A stretch of 64,000 nucleotides of DNA, taken from NCBI GenBank assembly GCA_026388715.1, contig JAPLJF010000032.1:19684-83683 (forward strand), in the 5' to 3' direction. Every line of letters begins with the position of its first letter. The first letter of the stretch is position 1. Under the pieces are notes generated by a model, which did not search any database, was not told the DNA's origin, and worked only from the letters and a program-made list of their open reading frames with translations. The DNA comes from Deltaproteobacteria bacterium. Lineage in GTDB: Bacteria; Desulfobacterota; Desulfobulbia; Desulfobulbales; Desulfocapsaceae. A program made the translations under genes and the position numbers. Below are positions 1 through 7,333 of this stretch, in pieces.

Positions 1-364
1 GATTGGTCTGGAAACGAATTTCATGCGCGGGCATCTTGAAAATTTGTCCCACGAAATGCAGGTATTCCCGAGCTGTCATAAAAGGGTAAAAAGATGGATT
101 TTCAGGCAAGTAACCAATGTTTTTACGCGCCTGCGGATTGGTTACCGGAATTCCTGAGATTTGTGCCACACCTGAAGAGGCTTTGATCTGTCCGGTCAAG
201 ATCTTGATGCTCGTGCTTTTCCCCGCGCCATTTGGTCCTATAAAACCGAATACTTCTCCTGCAGGGATGGTGAGATTTAGATCTTGCAAGGCATGAACCA
301 GGGCCTTTTTTTTCCCTTTGAATGTCTTGCAGAGCTGCGTAATTTCTATTGCTGGCATTGGCAT
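1..364 (-). CDS. ABC transporter ATP-binding protein (N-terminal part, cut by window edge)
   Basis: The reverse strand from 364 to the window edge is open for 121 codons and reads as the nucleotide-binding domain of an ABC-2 type exporter. Walker A (GPNGAGKST) lies at residues 43-51 and the Q-loop region reads YLPEN, with Glu where many importers have Gln, common in exporter and NosF-like ATPases. ATG at 364 is followed by a second in-frame ATG six bases later. The gene starts 13 bp after the TPR-like gene and follows an ABC-2 permease, so the three form one exporter operon. Signature and Walker B motifs lie outside the window; the substrate cannot be told. Confidence 0.9.
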   Translation of the reverse strand, partial: MPMPAIEITQLCKTFKGKKKALVHALQDLNLTIPAGEVFGFIGPNGAGKSTSIKILTGQIKASSGVAQISGIPVTNPQARKNIGYLPENPSFYPFMTAREYLHFVGQIFKMPAHEIRFQTN

Positions 365-377
365 GATCTTCGTTCGT

Positions 378-1256
378 TTACGGGTTGGTCAGGGGGATGC
401 TATCCTGAGCGGCTTTTATCGGTGCAAACTTGCTGGTGGTTTGCACTTTTCCCTTGTCGTCAAGATAGAATGTGCCACCGTAGGGATCAGCAGGGATTTT
501 TGGAAGCAGATTGGCGGTGACAAGCTCTTGCAGTGTCATGGGTTTACGGTCATATTTTTTTTCAAATTGCTCAATTCCGTCCACGATGTGTTGTGCCGCC
601 ATCAAGGCCTCAAGACGTGTTGTGTAGAGTGCTTTTTCGTTTTTGTCTGTCGCTTTTTCGATCATCATGATCAGAAAAGAAATGGCGATTTTGGTTTGAT
701 CAGTTTCCTGCAAATATCTGGCCGCCAGATTGGCAAAAAGGGGATTCCCGGAGAGCTCTGCCGCTTTTTTGAAGTATGTCGCTGCTTCTTTTGGTTTTTT
801 GAGAAAATAGGCAGCATTAAAACCGGCAAAGTAAGGCAGATAGTAATCCCAAGTACGAAAGCGCATGCCATAGTCGAGCAGACGATTGACATCCTCGGCG
901 TGTCCTGCCTCCCAGCTAAAAGCTGCCTGCGCAAAATAATAGGTGTCCATGTTGTAGGGATCGAGCTCAATGGCGGTCTGGATGGTTTTGAACATATTAT
1001 AGTATTCCGGAGGAATGGTAATATTGTTTTGCCTTTTCTCAATCAATGACCCAAAGTAAAAAATGACCCTCAGCACATTCCATTCGGCTATGGCGTAGCG
1101 TTGATCGCCACAGACAAGTTTGAGGGCCCCGGCGCTGGGGGTATAACCTAATTTGATGGCGACAGGCCGCTGCTCAAGGTATCTGGCAAGGTATGAAACG
1201 TTTGCTGCATAGGCAAGCAATAAGAGAAGAACCAAGGAAAGCGCCTTGACCTTCAC
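378..1256 (-). CDS. membrane-anchored TPR-like protein of the ABC exporter operon
   Basis: A 292-residue protein with one N-terminal hydrophobic segment (about residues 5-22) and a long alpha-helical remainder that looks like degenerate tetratricopeptide repeats (for example AIELDPYNMDTYYFAQAAF). I choose the GTG start at 1256 because it overlaps the TGA of the upstream permease (GTGA), the usual sign of translational coupling; an ATG at 1283 would give nine extra residues and a 31-bp overlap. It sits between the permease and the ATPase. It probably faces the periplasm as an accessory subunit; this is inferred from position only. Confidence 0.7.
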   Translation of the reverse strand: MKVKALSLVLLLLLAYAANVSYLARYLEQRPVAIKLGYTPSAGALKLVCGDQRYAIAEWNVLRVIFYFGSLIEKRQNNITIPPEYYNMFKTIQTAIELDPYNMDTYYFAQAAFSWEAGHAEDVNRLLDYGMRFRTWDYYLPYFAGFNAAYFLKKPKEAATYFKKAAELSGNPLFANLAARYLQETDQTKIAISFLIMMIEKATDKNEKALYTTRLEALMAAQHIVDGIEQFEKKYDRKPMTLQELVTANLLPKIPADPYGGTFYLDDKGKVQTTSKFAPIKAAQDSIPLTNP

Positions 1257-2056
1257 GGCAGTTCTCTGCGGGCAAAAGACCATGCTGCGAGACAGAGGAT
1301 GATGGCGGTATAGGTCAGAAAGTACAAAAAGGTGGAGGCCAGGCCCGGCAGTGGCAGGGGAAGGGAATAAATCGCGTACACCTTCAGGTCAAACGCCGTA
1401 AAATTGGGGAGGAGGTAATACAGGGTTTTGATTACAGCTTTGCTCGTCGCCGAAACTTGCAGTGCAGTATCACCACCAAGGTATTCCATGACTTCCTGGG
1501 AGGCTGAGCCGGCCAGGAAAATGGCTATGGTGCCGAAAATCGGGAGGAAGAAAGAGGTGCTGATTGCAGACAACATGAGGGCAATAGCGGATAAAAGAAT
1601 ATATTTGCAGCCATTAAAGAAAACAGCAGAGGCAAGATTCCCCCATACGATTGGTTGTTGGGCGGGGTATTGTGATGCGGAAAAAAATATTACCACCCCT
1701 GAAATGATTCCCAGAACAAGACTGCAAAGAGATAAAAATACTGCTATGCCGAGAAACTTACCCAACACATACGAGCTGCGTGAAATCGGCAGGCCGAGAA
1801 CGGCGGCGGTATAGTGTCCTTCAATATCCCGCCAGATGGAAGAGGCGCCTAATAAAATCGCGGAAACCAGCAAGATAAAAGAGAGGGTGGATAAAGAAAG
1901 GGTGATGGAGAGTTCCTGCACCTGGCGCATGGAAAAAAGGCTGAAGGCCGGCACTAAGAGCAGAATAAGCAAACTGGCGCCAAACAGCATATGCAGCACC
2001 CGGTCGCGTAATATGGCTCGCAGGGTGACCCTGGCAAGGAGACTGAAAGCAGACAT
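1253..2056 (-). CDS. ABC-2 type transporter permease
   Basis: A 267-residue protein with about six strongly hydrophobic helices. The first helix (around residues 22-45) is followed by a second (57-72) and an SSIWRDIEGHYTAAVL stretch whose layout matches NosY/ABC-2 permeases. It is the first gene of a three-gene minus-strand operon and is coupled through GTGA to the TPR-like gene, with the ATPase downstream. It should form the membrane channel of an exporter or of a membrane-remodelling ABC system. Substrate unknown; family assignment fairly secure. Confidence 0.8.
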   Translation of the reverse strand: MSAFSLLARVTLRAILRDRVLHMLFGASLLILLLVPAFSLFSMRQVQELSITLSLSTLSFILLVSAILLGASSIWRDIEGHYTAAVLGLPISRSSYVLGKFLGIAVFLSLCSLVLGIISGVVIFFSASQYPAQQPIVWGNLASAVFFNGCKYILLSAIALMLSAISTSFFLPIFGTIAIFLAGSASQEVMEYLGGDTALQVSATSKAVIKTLYYLLPNFTAFDLKVYAIYSLPLPLPGLASTFLYFLTYTAIILCLAAWSFARRELP

Positions 2057-2094
2057 GAAAAGATCGTTGTGAAGGGAAGAAAGAAAAAATAATA

Positions 2095-2125
2095 AAAAAC
2101 GGTATATTAAATATACCGTTTTTTA
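2095..2125 (-). terminator. bidirectional terminator-like hairpin
   Basis: AAAAAAC-GGTATAT-taa-ATATACC-GTTTTTT forms a 7-bp AT-rich stem with A and T tracts on both sides. It lies just past the stop of the secreted protein gene at 2153, so it probably ends the pilin transcript on the minus strand. It lies upstream of the ABC operon start. Confidence 0.55.
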
Positions 2126-2152
2126 TTGGATTGCAGAAAAAAGTTGCAAAAA

Positions 2153-2524
2153 TTAAAGGGTCAACCAAACGCCTGGGTCAGAAGTTGCTGAAGTTATAGG
2201 ACAAGCAAAAGTTCCTGCAGCGGTTGTATCTTGATAAAAAATCTTGGAATCGTTGGAAGTGGAAGTGAAGGTTCGACTTCCTTTATTATGGTATGCAGCA
2301 ACAGCGTAATACATACCTGCTGTTTCCGGTGTATAAGTCATAACAACATTAGCGGAAAGCTGAATGAGAAGTTGGGGGTTGGTTGTTGGATTGGTAACAC
2401 CACCTAACGTTAAAGTGCTAACAGGAGGAGCATTGACAATAGCAGTCCCCGCGCTAACAGCAAGCGCTGAATTAGCGTAGGACATTGCAAATAAACAGAT
2501 TGCACAGGCAAGTATTTTTTTCAT
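2153..2524 (-). CDS. secreted PilA-C-like partner of short pilin
   Basis: A 123-residue protein with a clear Sec signal peptide (MKKILACAICLFAMSYANSALA) and a Thr/Ser/Val-rich mature part of about 101 residues containing a single Cys. ATG at 2524 is chosen because it has a good ribosome site (GGAGAACC) and begins at the signal peptide; the longer open frame to 2590 would overlap the pilin. It starts 63 bp after the short pilin at 2587. In Geobacter the truncated pilin PilA-N is followed by a separate exported protein, PilA-C, of similar mature length, and the two pair in the filament. The analogy here rests on order, size and export signal, not on recognised sequence identity. Otherwise it is an unknown secreted protein. 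Confidence 0.6.
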   Translation of the reverse strand: MKKILACAICLFAMSYANSALAVSAGTAIVNAPPVSTLTLGGVTNPTTNPQLLIQLSANVVMTYTPETAGMYYAVAAYHNKGSRTFTSTSNDSKIFYQDTTAAGTFACPITSATSDPGVWLTL

Positions 2525-2586
2525 GAGAGGTTCTCCTGGATGATTTTGTTGACGGTTAGGATATTCAAATAAGGGATAAATTGATA

Positions 2587-2811
2587 TCAATAGGGATAAT
2601 GCTGATAGTCCGCATAGTATGCTTCTGCCGCTGTCTTGGCATTTTTCAAATCACTCTGGGCTGAAGAGTTGTAGGCCTTCTGCCGATAGGCGGCAAACTG
2701 GGGAATGGCAATAGCTGCCAGGATACCGATAATGGCAACAACGATCATCAACTCAACCAAGGTGAAACCTTTCTGGTTGTTCTTACGGGCCTTCATAAGC
2801 TGTTTCATCAT
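2587..2811 (-). CDS. pilA: short type IV pilin (PilA-N / e-pilin type)
   Basis: A 74-residue prepilin with a 15-residue leader ending in KG, cleaved before [20 protein letters not shown], the N-methylated assembly helix with Glu5. The mature protein is only 59 residues, so it lacks the globular head and resembles Geobacter PilA-N. Aromatic residues fall at mature positions 1, 24, 27, 32, 50, 51, 54, 57 and 59; those at 1, 24, 27, 32, 51 and 57 match the Geobacter sulfurreducens pattern as I recall it. A secreted partner gene follows at once. A paralogue lies at 3501. Conductivity is not implied by the sequence alone. Confidence 0.92.
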   Translation of the reverse strand: MMKQLMKARKNNQKGFTLVELMIVVAIIGILAAIAIPQFAAYRQKAYNSSAQSDLKNAKTAAEAYYADYQHYPY

Positions 2812-2899
2812 AATTTCCCCTCCTTCAGGGTATGGTTAAAAGGGTACTTCATAGGTGGACAGGGTGTCCATGTATTGCTGTATAACCTAGCACTACTCT

Positions 2900-2915
2900 C
2901 TCATAAACCATGCCA
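2900..2915 (-). promoter_or_regulatory. sigma-54-like promoter of pilin gene 1
   Basis: On the minus strand TGGCATGGTTTATGAG keeps the -24 GG, but the -12 dinucleotide is GA instead of GC. It is a degenerate version of the better element before pilin 2 and sits about 90 bp upstream of the start codon in both cases. Confidence 0.5.
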
Positions 2916-3052
2916 TTTGTCAAAAGTCTTGTGTGAAAAAAACAAGGTGTGGGAATGTCGAGCTATTCTCGGCGCTGAGCGCTTTTCTGCCTGTGTCCCT
3001 TTTGATTTCACCAGCAGAAAATTAGCCGGATTGGACATTATTTGGCAGCAAG

Positions 3053-3067
3053 TGACAAAAATTGCCA
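3053..3067. promoter_or_regulatory. putative enhancer site upstream of pilin 1
   Basis: TGACAAAAATTGCCA, a near-palindrome, lies about 140 bp upstream of the sigma-54-like element. The same site, as a perfect palindrome, recurs at the equivalent place before pilin 2. Candidate binding site for a PilR-type activator. Confidence 0.45.
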
Positions 3068-3129
3068 ATCTTGGTGGCCAGCGCATGGGGAAAGCTTGTA
3101 TGTCCAAGCGGGTCAGCGGCACAGGGCGT

Positions 3130-3345
3130 CGGATAGCTTCAGCGTACCTGTGAAGACAGGTTCGCTGTTGGAGAGAAGGAGGTTACACATATGGTAGCAT
3201 GGTGTGATGAAACATAGTCCGTTCACGGAAGCGGGGAACCGGTGGAAAGGAAACTGCACAGTATAGCCAGAGAAGTATTTTTTGTGAGTTGACTCTGTGA
3301 GGAGCCGTATGCGGCGAGGTGTCAACCAAAAGTCCTGGTCGGTGA
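3130..3345 (+). mobile_element. degenerate group II intron RNA fragment (tentative)
   Basis: This non-coding stretch carries strings I associate with the structured RNA of bacterial group II introns: GAAACATAGTCCG, GGAACCGGTGGAAAGGAAAC, GCGAGTTGACTCTG-like, and GGAGCCGTATGCGG. No reverse transcriptase reading frame follows and the 3' half of the GCCGTATGCGG hairpin is missing, so only a relic would remain. It lies between the two pilin genes. The match is from memory, not an alignment. Confidence 0.35.
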
Positions 3346-3500
3346 TCGGCACCTCAGTTCCTTGTTCTACCCGGAATTTCCTGGGATGGCATCAGCGGAG
3401 AAGAGAAAATATGTTGAGCAGGCCAATAGTTTTTTTATGAGAGTATATTCTGGGTGGCGTCTTTTGACAGGAACTGCTCCAGGTAAATAATGGAGTCATC

Positions 3501-3722
3501 TTAATATGGATAATGTCGGTAGCCCGTATAGTATACCTCCAGTGACGTCATGGTGTTTTTTACATCGCTTTTTGCCGCGGTATTGAATGCCTGCAGCCGG
3601 TATGCGGCGAACTGCGGAATGGCGATGGCCGCCAGGATACCGATGATCGCGACAACGATCATCAGCTCCACCAGGGTGAAGCCTTGGCTGTTTTTATGTA
3701 CTTTTACAAGGCGATTCATCAT
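3501..3722 (-). CDS. pilA: second short type IV pilin (PilA-N / e-pilin type)
   Basis: A 73-residue prepilin with a 14-residue leader ending QG and a 59-residue mature form, paralogous to the pilin at 2587. The N-terminal 28 mature residues are identical; they then diverge ([15 protein letters not shown]), with Phe instead of Tyr at position 32 and the same YYxxYxxYPY-type aromatic tail. No secreted partner follows; instead there is the suspected intron relic and the control region of pilin 1. Its promoter region is also duplicated, so gene and regulatory DNA were copied together. Confidence 0.92.
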   Translation of the reverse strand: MMNRLVKVHKNSQGFTLVELMIVVAIIGILAAIAIPQFAAYRLQAFNTAAKSDVKNTMTSLEVYYTGYRHYPY

Positions 3723-3810
3723 GTCTCTTCCGCTCCTCAGAGTTTGGCTAAAAGGTGCTTCGTGGTTAATAGGCAGTTCTTTTATTGCTGAACAGTATTA
3801 TTCCTACTTT

Positions 3811-3826
3811 TGCACAAATCATGCCA
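3811..3826 (-). promoter_or_regulatory. sigma-54 promoter of pilin gene 2
   Basis: On the minus strand TGGCATGATTTGTGCA has GG-N10-GC spacing and matches the sigma-54 consensus TGGCACG-N4-TTGCW at most positions. It lies about 90 bp upstream of the pilin start, as expected for a PilR/RpoN-controlled pilin. Confidence 0.75.
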
Positions 3827-3975
3827 TTTGTTAGAATCTTTACAGGATTCAACATCTGGGAATGAGGATCAATTGTCGTTGGTTAGCGCTTTCCTGCCTG
3901 CATCCTTACCTCCTTGCTTTTTCTGGCCAAAAAGCAGCCAGGTAAGGGTACAGGTTGGCAATAAATAGCAGAGAG

Positions 3976-3990
3976 TGACAAAAATTGTCA
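3976..3990. promoter_or_regulatory. putative enhancer palindrome upstream of pilin 2
   Basis: TGACAA-AAA-TTGTCA is a perfect 6-bp inverted repeat about 150 bp upstream of the sigma-54 element and overlapping the last codon of the GNAT toxin gene. Pairing with the site at 3053 suggests an activator-binding site. Confidence 0.5.
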
Positions 3991-4503
3991 ATCTGGATGG
4001 TTGGCTGACTCCCATGCCATAAGATTGAGCATAAGGGTCATTTGATTGAAGGGAGATTCCTGGAAGCCATAATGGAGATAGAAGTTTTTTGCTTTATCGG
4101 AAAGGGCATGGACAATGAGGGCTCGGATTCCAGCCTGTTTGGCAACGGTGCGGGTTCGCAAAACTGCATCTTTTAACAGAGCAGACCCCACGCCTTTTTT
4201 CTGCCAATGGAGATCAACGGCAAGTCGGCCCAGGACCATGACCGGTATTGGATCCGGCATCTGGCGTTTAATGCTTCCGGGTGCATCCCCAGGCCTTACG
4301 CTTCCTGTAGCCAAAGCATAAAAACCGATAACATGCTGCTTAATAAAGCGATTTTCACAGACAACAAAGGTTCGGGACGCGCCCGAACTCTCATTAGCAA
4401 GGGCCTGACGTTTCATCCATTGGTTCAGTACTTGGATGCCACAATCGAAATTATCCAGGCAGTGCGTAATGTTGATTGGTTCTGGGACGGTTATTTTTCC
4501 CAT
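3988..4503 (-). CDS. GNAT-family toxin of a type II toxin-antitoxin pair
   Basis: A 171-residue GNAT acetyltransferase. The acetyl-CoA pyrophosphate loop reads QKKGVGSALL after the RLAVDLHW strand, and the C-terminal FYLHYGF carries the usual tyrosine. Size and partner match TacT/AtaT-type toxins, which acetylate charged aminoacyl-tRNA and block translation. It overlaps the end of the DUF1778 antitoxin gene by 13 bp and is translated after it. The exact target tRNA cannot be read from the sequence. Confidence 0.85.
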   Translation of the reverse strand: MGKITVPEPINITHCLDNFDCGIQVLNQWMKRQALANESSGASRTFVVCENRFIKQHVIGFYALATGSVRPGDAPGSIKRQMPDPIPVMVLGRLAVDLHWQKKGVGSALLKDAVLRTRTVAKQAGIRALIVHALSDKAKNFYLHYGFQESPFNQMTLMLNLMAWESANHPD

Positions 4504-4763
4504 GGCGCTTTGGTTGTCAAAAGCTTCTTCATTGCCTCGGATACAGGAGCCTTGAGTGCAGTCTCAAAAGCGTCAAATTCCTCATCTTGCAAGAAGAAAA
4601 GGCGCTGATCCAGCAAGACATTTTCAGCCTCCCGGCAAGCAGCCTCCAGCATGAAATCAGACCGGCTTTTATTTAATACCGCTGCCGCCATATCGATCAG
4701 GCTTCTTTGTGCGGCCAAGGCCCTGATATTGATTGGTGTCTTTCGTGTTTCAATATTTGCCAT
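4491..4763 (-). CDS. DUF1778 ribbon-helix-helix antitoxin
   Basis: A 90-residue protein with the DUF1778 layout: a short beta strand (ETRKTPINIRA), helix-turn-helix-like RHH core (AQRSLIDMAAAVLNKSRSDFMLEAA) and an acidic C-terminal toxin-binding tail (LQDEEFDAFETAL). ATG at 4763 is chosen over the upstream frame because AAGGAGAT stands just before it and the family begins here. It precedes and overlaps the GNAT toxin. It should neutralise the toxin and repress the operon through the palindrome at 4780-4802. Confidence 0.85.
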   Translation of the reverse strand: MANIETRKTPINIRALAAQRSLIDMAAAVLNKSRSDFMLEAACREAENVLLDQRLFFLQDEEFDAFETALKAPVSEAMKKLLTTKAPWEK

Positions 4764-4779
4764 AATTTTATCTCCTTTT

Positions 4780-4802
4780 TTGTATATAGGAATACTATAC
4801 AA
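4780..4802. promoter_or_regulatory. operator palindrome of the toxin-antitoxin operon
   Basis: TTGTATA-taggaatac-TATACAA is a perfect 7-bp inverted repeat with a 9-bp spacer, ending 17 bp before the antitoxin start. TATACAA-type arms overlap a likely -10 region, so RHH binding here would autorepress the pair. Confidence 0.6.
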
Positions 4803-4879
4803 AGCGTCTGGTCATTGTCAATGATTTTGTAGGTCGAAATGGCAGACCAGGTTGAAAATCTACCATAGAATATGGCATA

Positions 4880-5767
4880 TCAGCGGCAGAGGGCAATTGC
4901 GGTGAGGAGGGTATAGAGGCCCAGCCAACAAAGGATAAAAGTGTGGATGTGGGGGTAGTATCTGTTGTGTTTTTGCAGGAAGAACAGGGCGAGGAGGAGG
5001 GTACCGGGGAAGAGGACTCCGGCCAGCAGGGGTGGCAGGAACCTGAGCAGTTCCTGAAGGCCGAGAAAAAACCAGGGGCCATTGATGTGAAAAACCCCCA
5101 GTCTTTCAGGATCAAAAGGGGCGGTCGGCAGCAGACAGCACAGGAGGATCAGGGCGGTCAGCAGGAGATGATGGCGGAAAGAGGTGCGGTATTTGCGCAG
5201 ATGTTCCCAGGCCAGAACCCCCCACACGATCCCGAACCCTATGACATGATTGATATAGACCCGTTTCATGCCGTCGTCGGTAATGGAAAAAAGGAGATCG
5301 TTGAGGATGCCGCCAATTCCTGGAATGGCGCTGATGATATTTTCGGCGATCAGGCCGGCGGAAGAGCCGGTGCTGTCTGCCCGCAGGATGTAACCGGTAA
5401 AGAGGATGAGCAGGGCCACAGGCAGCGTGGCAATCAGCCTGATCCATTGCCATCGGCCATAGGTATCTGCCCGGTCCAGGATGGCCCAGAGATGGACCAG
5501 GACCAGCAGGAAGAACAGTTGGCTGGAATAGAAATGCAGCGAGCGGAAAGATGCGCCAAAAGGTACAAGCACATCGAGTGAACTCGCCGAATAGAGCGGG
5601 GTGGCCGGGTTGTACTGAAAGGCCACCAGCACGCCGGAGAGCACCGAGATAAAAAGGGCGATCAGGCTCCATTCACCCCATTTTATGGCGGTTATTTTCT
5701 CTTTGAACAGGGTGTTCAGAGGGAGTTTTGCGTGATTGTCAGATGGTGACAATGTATCCCCTCGCAT
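4880..5767 (-). CDS. cytochrome b (b6-type) subunit of a Rieske/cytochrome b complex
   Basis: A 295-residue membrane protein. Two histidine pairs for two b haems are visible: H-x13-H in the helix around RSLHFYSSQLFFLLVLVH and H-x14-H around YINHVIGFGIVWGVLAWEH; the 14-residue spacing in the second pair is the cytochrome b6 type. The frame is open far upstream, but ATG at 5767 (MRGDTLSP) is preferred because anything earlier lies inside the Rieske gene; the remaining overlap is 28 bp. Hydrophobic helices follow to the C-terminus, giving a fused core plus part of a subunit-IV-like region without an obvious PEWY. It should oxidise menaquinol with the Rieske protein. The electron acceptor is not encoded nearby. 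Confidence 0.85.
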   Translation of the reverse strand: MRGDTLSPSDNHAKLPLNTLFKEKITAIKWGEWSLIALFISVLSGVLVAFQYNPATPLYSASSLDVLVPFGASFRSLHFYSSQLFFLLVLVHLWAILDRADTYGRWQWIRLIATLPVALLILFTGYILRADSTGSSAGLIAENIISAIPGIGGILNDLLFSITDDGMKRVYINHVIGFGIVWGVLAWEHLRKYRTSFRHHLLLTALILLCCLLPTAPFDPERLGVFHINGPWFFLGLQELLRFLPPLLAGVLFPGTLLLALFFLQKHNRYYPHIHTFILCWLGLYTLLTAIALCR

Positions 5768-6152
5768 TATCGAGTTTTTCCACCTTGAAGCGGGGAAGCG
5801 GTTTTTTGGCCGGCCCCTGAATGACAGCGCCTTCATAGGTAAAACGGGATTGGTGGCAGGGGCATTCAAGGAACCCTTCTTTTTCCCGATTATTGATCTT
5901 GCAGCCGAGATGTGTGCATTTTCTTGATACGGCCCAGGGGCCTTGTGTCCCCTCGAAGAGGATGAAGTCCGGGCCCAGGAAAAAAGCGCCGGGGGCGAGG
6001 GTGGCCTTGACCTCAACCATGCGCGGTTGGGTTGGCACCTTGTAGCCAAGAAAGCGCAGGATCGGATAGCAGAGGGCAAGCAGGCCGACGACCAGAAAGA
6101 AACGCCGCCTGGTTTGTGGTGGCCGGGGGTGAGGGGTTATTGCGGGCGGCAT
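5739..6152 (-). CDS. Rieske iron-sulfur protein
   Basis: A 137-residue protein with an N-terminal membrane anchor (RRRFFLVVGLLALCYPILRF), preceded by a twin Arg, and the 2Fe-2S motifs CTHLGC and CPCHQS. Length matches a short bacterial Rieske subunit. It overlaps the cytochrome b gene downstream, so both make one quinol-oxidising complex. No cytochrome c1 or f gene is adjacent, as in several Desulfobacterota. Tat export is likely given the RRR before the anchor. Confidence 0.93.
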   Translation of the reverse strand: MPPAITPHPRPPQTRRRFFLVVGLLALCYPILRFLGYKVPTQPRMVEVKATLAPGAFFLGPDFILFEGTQGPWAVSRKCTHLGCKINNREKEGFLECPCHQSRFTYEGAVIQGPAKKPLPRFKVEKLDNARGYIVTI

Positions 6153-6164
6153 GATCGCGGCGGT

Positions 6165-6692
6165 TCAGGGGCGCTTGTGAAAGGCTTCTTGCAGGCGTTT
6201 GTTCACGTGGGCCGGAACCAGATCGCTCACGTCTCCGCCATGCCTGGCCGCGTCTTTGATGATGGACGAGCTGATAAAGATCCAGCGGAAGGCCGGCATC
6301 AGAAAAACGGTGTCCACCTCACGTTCCAGTTTCCGGTTCATCAGCGCCAGTTGAAATTCGTAATCAAAATCTGATACCGCCCGCAGTCCACGAATAATCG
6401 CCTTGGCGCCGCGCTGCATCGCGTAGTTGACAAGAAGGCCGGAGACGGCGGCGACTTCGATGCGCGAGTCGTCTGCAGGAAAGCATTGTTTGACCATCTC
6501 GATGCGCTCATCGAGCGTGAACAGCGGGGTCTTTCCCGGATTGATGGCGATGGCAATAATGATGTGGTCAAAGAGGTGCAGGGCCCGGTTGATGATATCC
6601 AGGTGGCCCATGGTGATGGGATCAAATGTGCCTGGATAGACCGCAAGGGTGGGTGGTTTGGCGGATAGTTCCTGGGTCATGGCGTTGGTCAT
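6165..6692 (-). CDS. coaD: phosphopantetheine adenylyltransferase
   Basis: A 175-residue enzyme of coenzyme A synthesis: 4'-phosphopantetheine plus ATP gives dephospho-CoA. The nucleotidyltransferase motifs are present: YPGTFDPITMGHLDII with the T/HxGH signature, IRGLRAVSDFDYE, and ISSSIIKD near the C-terminus. An extra 13 residues precede the conserved YPGTFDP. Its start overlaps the rsmD stop by one base (TGATG), a pairing found in many bacteria. Confidence 0.96.
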   Translation of the reverse strand: MTNAMTQELSAKPPTLAVYPGTFDPITMGHLDIINRALHLFDHIIIAIAINPGKTPLFTLDERIEMVKQCFPADDSRIEVAAVSGLLVNYAMQRGAKAIIRGLRAVSDFDYEFQLALMNRKLEREVDTVFLMPAFRWIFISSSIIKDAARHGGDVSDLVPAHVNKRLQEAFHKRP

Positions 6693-7333
6693 CAGGTTGT
6701 TTGGTCCAGCAGGGGTTGATAGAACCAGAAACCGGCTTCGCCATATTTGCGTTGGTCCACCAGGATCAGTCTGGTCAGTCGTTCCGGCAGGGTTTCTTTG
6801 GCGCGCTCTTCAACTATGACCAGGGTATGCTGACGCAGGAGAGAACTGGTGTCAAGGGCGCGTAGAAGCTGAATGGCCAGACCTTGGGAATAGGGGGGAT
6901 CGACAAAGATCAGGTCAAAGCCGGGAGGGGACTGGAGCTTTTTTGAAAAAAAAGGCAGACCCCGGCGCAGGTCGTGTTTAATCAGGGTGGCAGGTACAGG
7001 CGTATCCGGTTGGATACGGGTTGTCTCTGCGTCGTGAGCATCCGGGTCTTGGCTGAGTGCGTTCATGCAGATCTGAATGTTGCGGCTGATGAGATCAAGG
7101 GCCTGGGGGTGAAAATCGACAAAACAGATATTCTTGGCCCCACGGCTCAGGGCCTCGATTCCCAGGGCTCCGGTTCCGGCAAAGAGATCAAGAACCGAGG
7201 CGCCGGGAACCTGATCGGCAATGATGTTGAAGAGTGCCTCCCGCGCGCGGTCAGATGTCGGACGAATGCTGTTTTCCCGGGCCGGCGGCGTGAAAAGTTT
7301 TCGGCCTTTGCCGCTCCCGCTTATAATCCGCAA
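6692..7333 (-). CDS. rsmD: 16S rRNA (guanine966-N2)-methyltransferase
   Basis: A 213-residue class I SAM methyltransferase. The SAM loop DLFAGTGALGIEALSRGA and the catalytic FVDPPY motif identify RsmD, which methylates G966 of 16S rRNA. It begins directly behind the asd stop and couples to coaD through TGATG. RIISGSGKGRKLF at the N-terminus is the typical RsmD start. Nothing unusual is seen. Confidence 0.95.
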   Translation of the reverse strand: MRIISGSGKGRKLFTPPARENSIRPTSDRAREALFNIIADQVPGASVLDLFAGTGALGIEALSRGAKNICFVDFHPQALDLISRNIQICMNALSQDPDAHDAETTRIQPDTPVPATLIKHDLRRGLPFFSKKLQSPPGFDLIFVDPPYSQGLAIQLLRALDTSSLLRQHTLVIVEERAKETLPERLTRLILVDQRKYGEAGFWFYQPLLDQTT

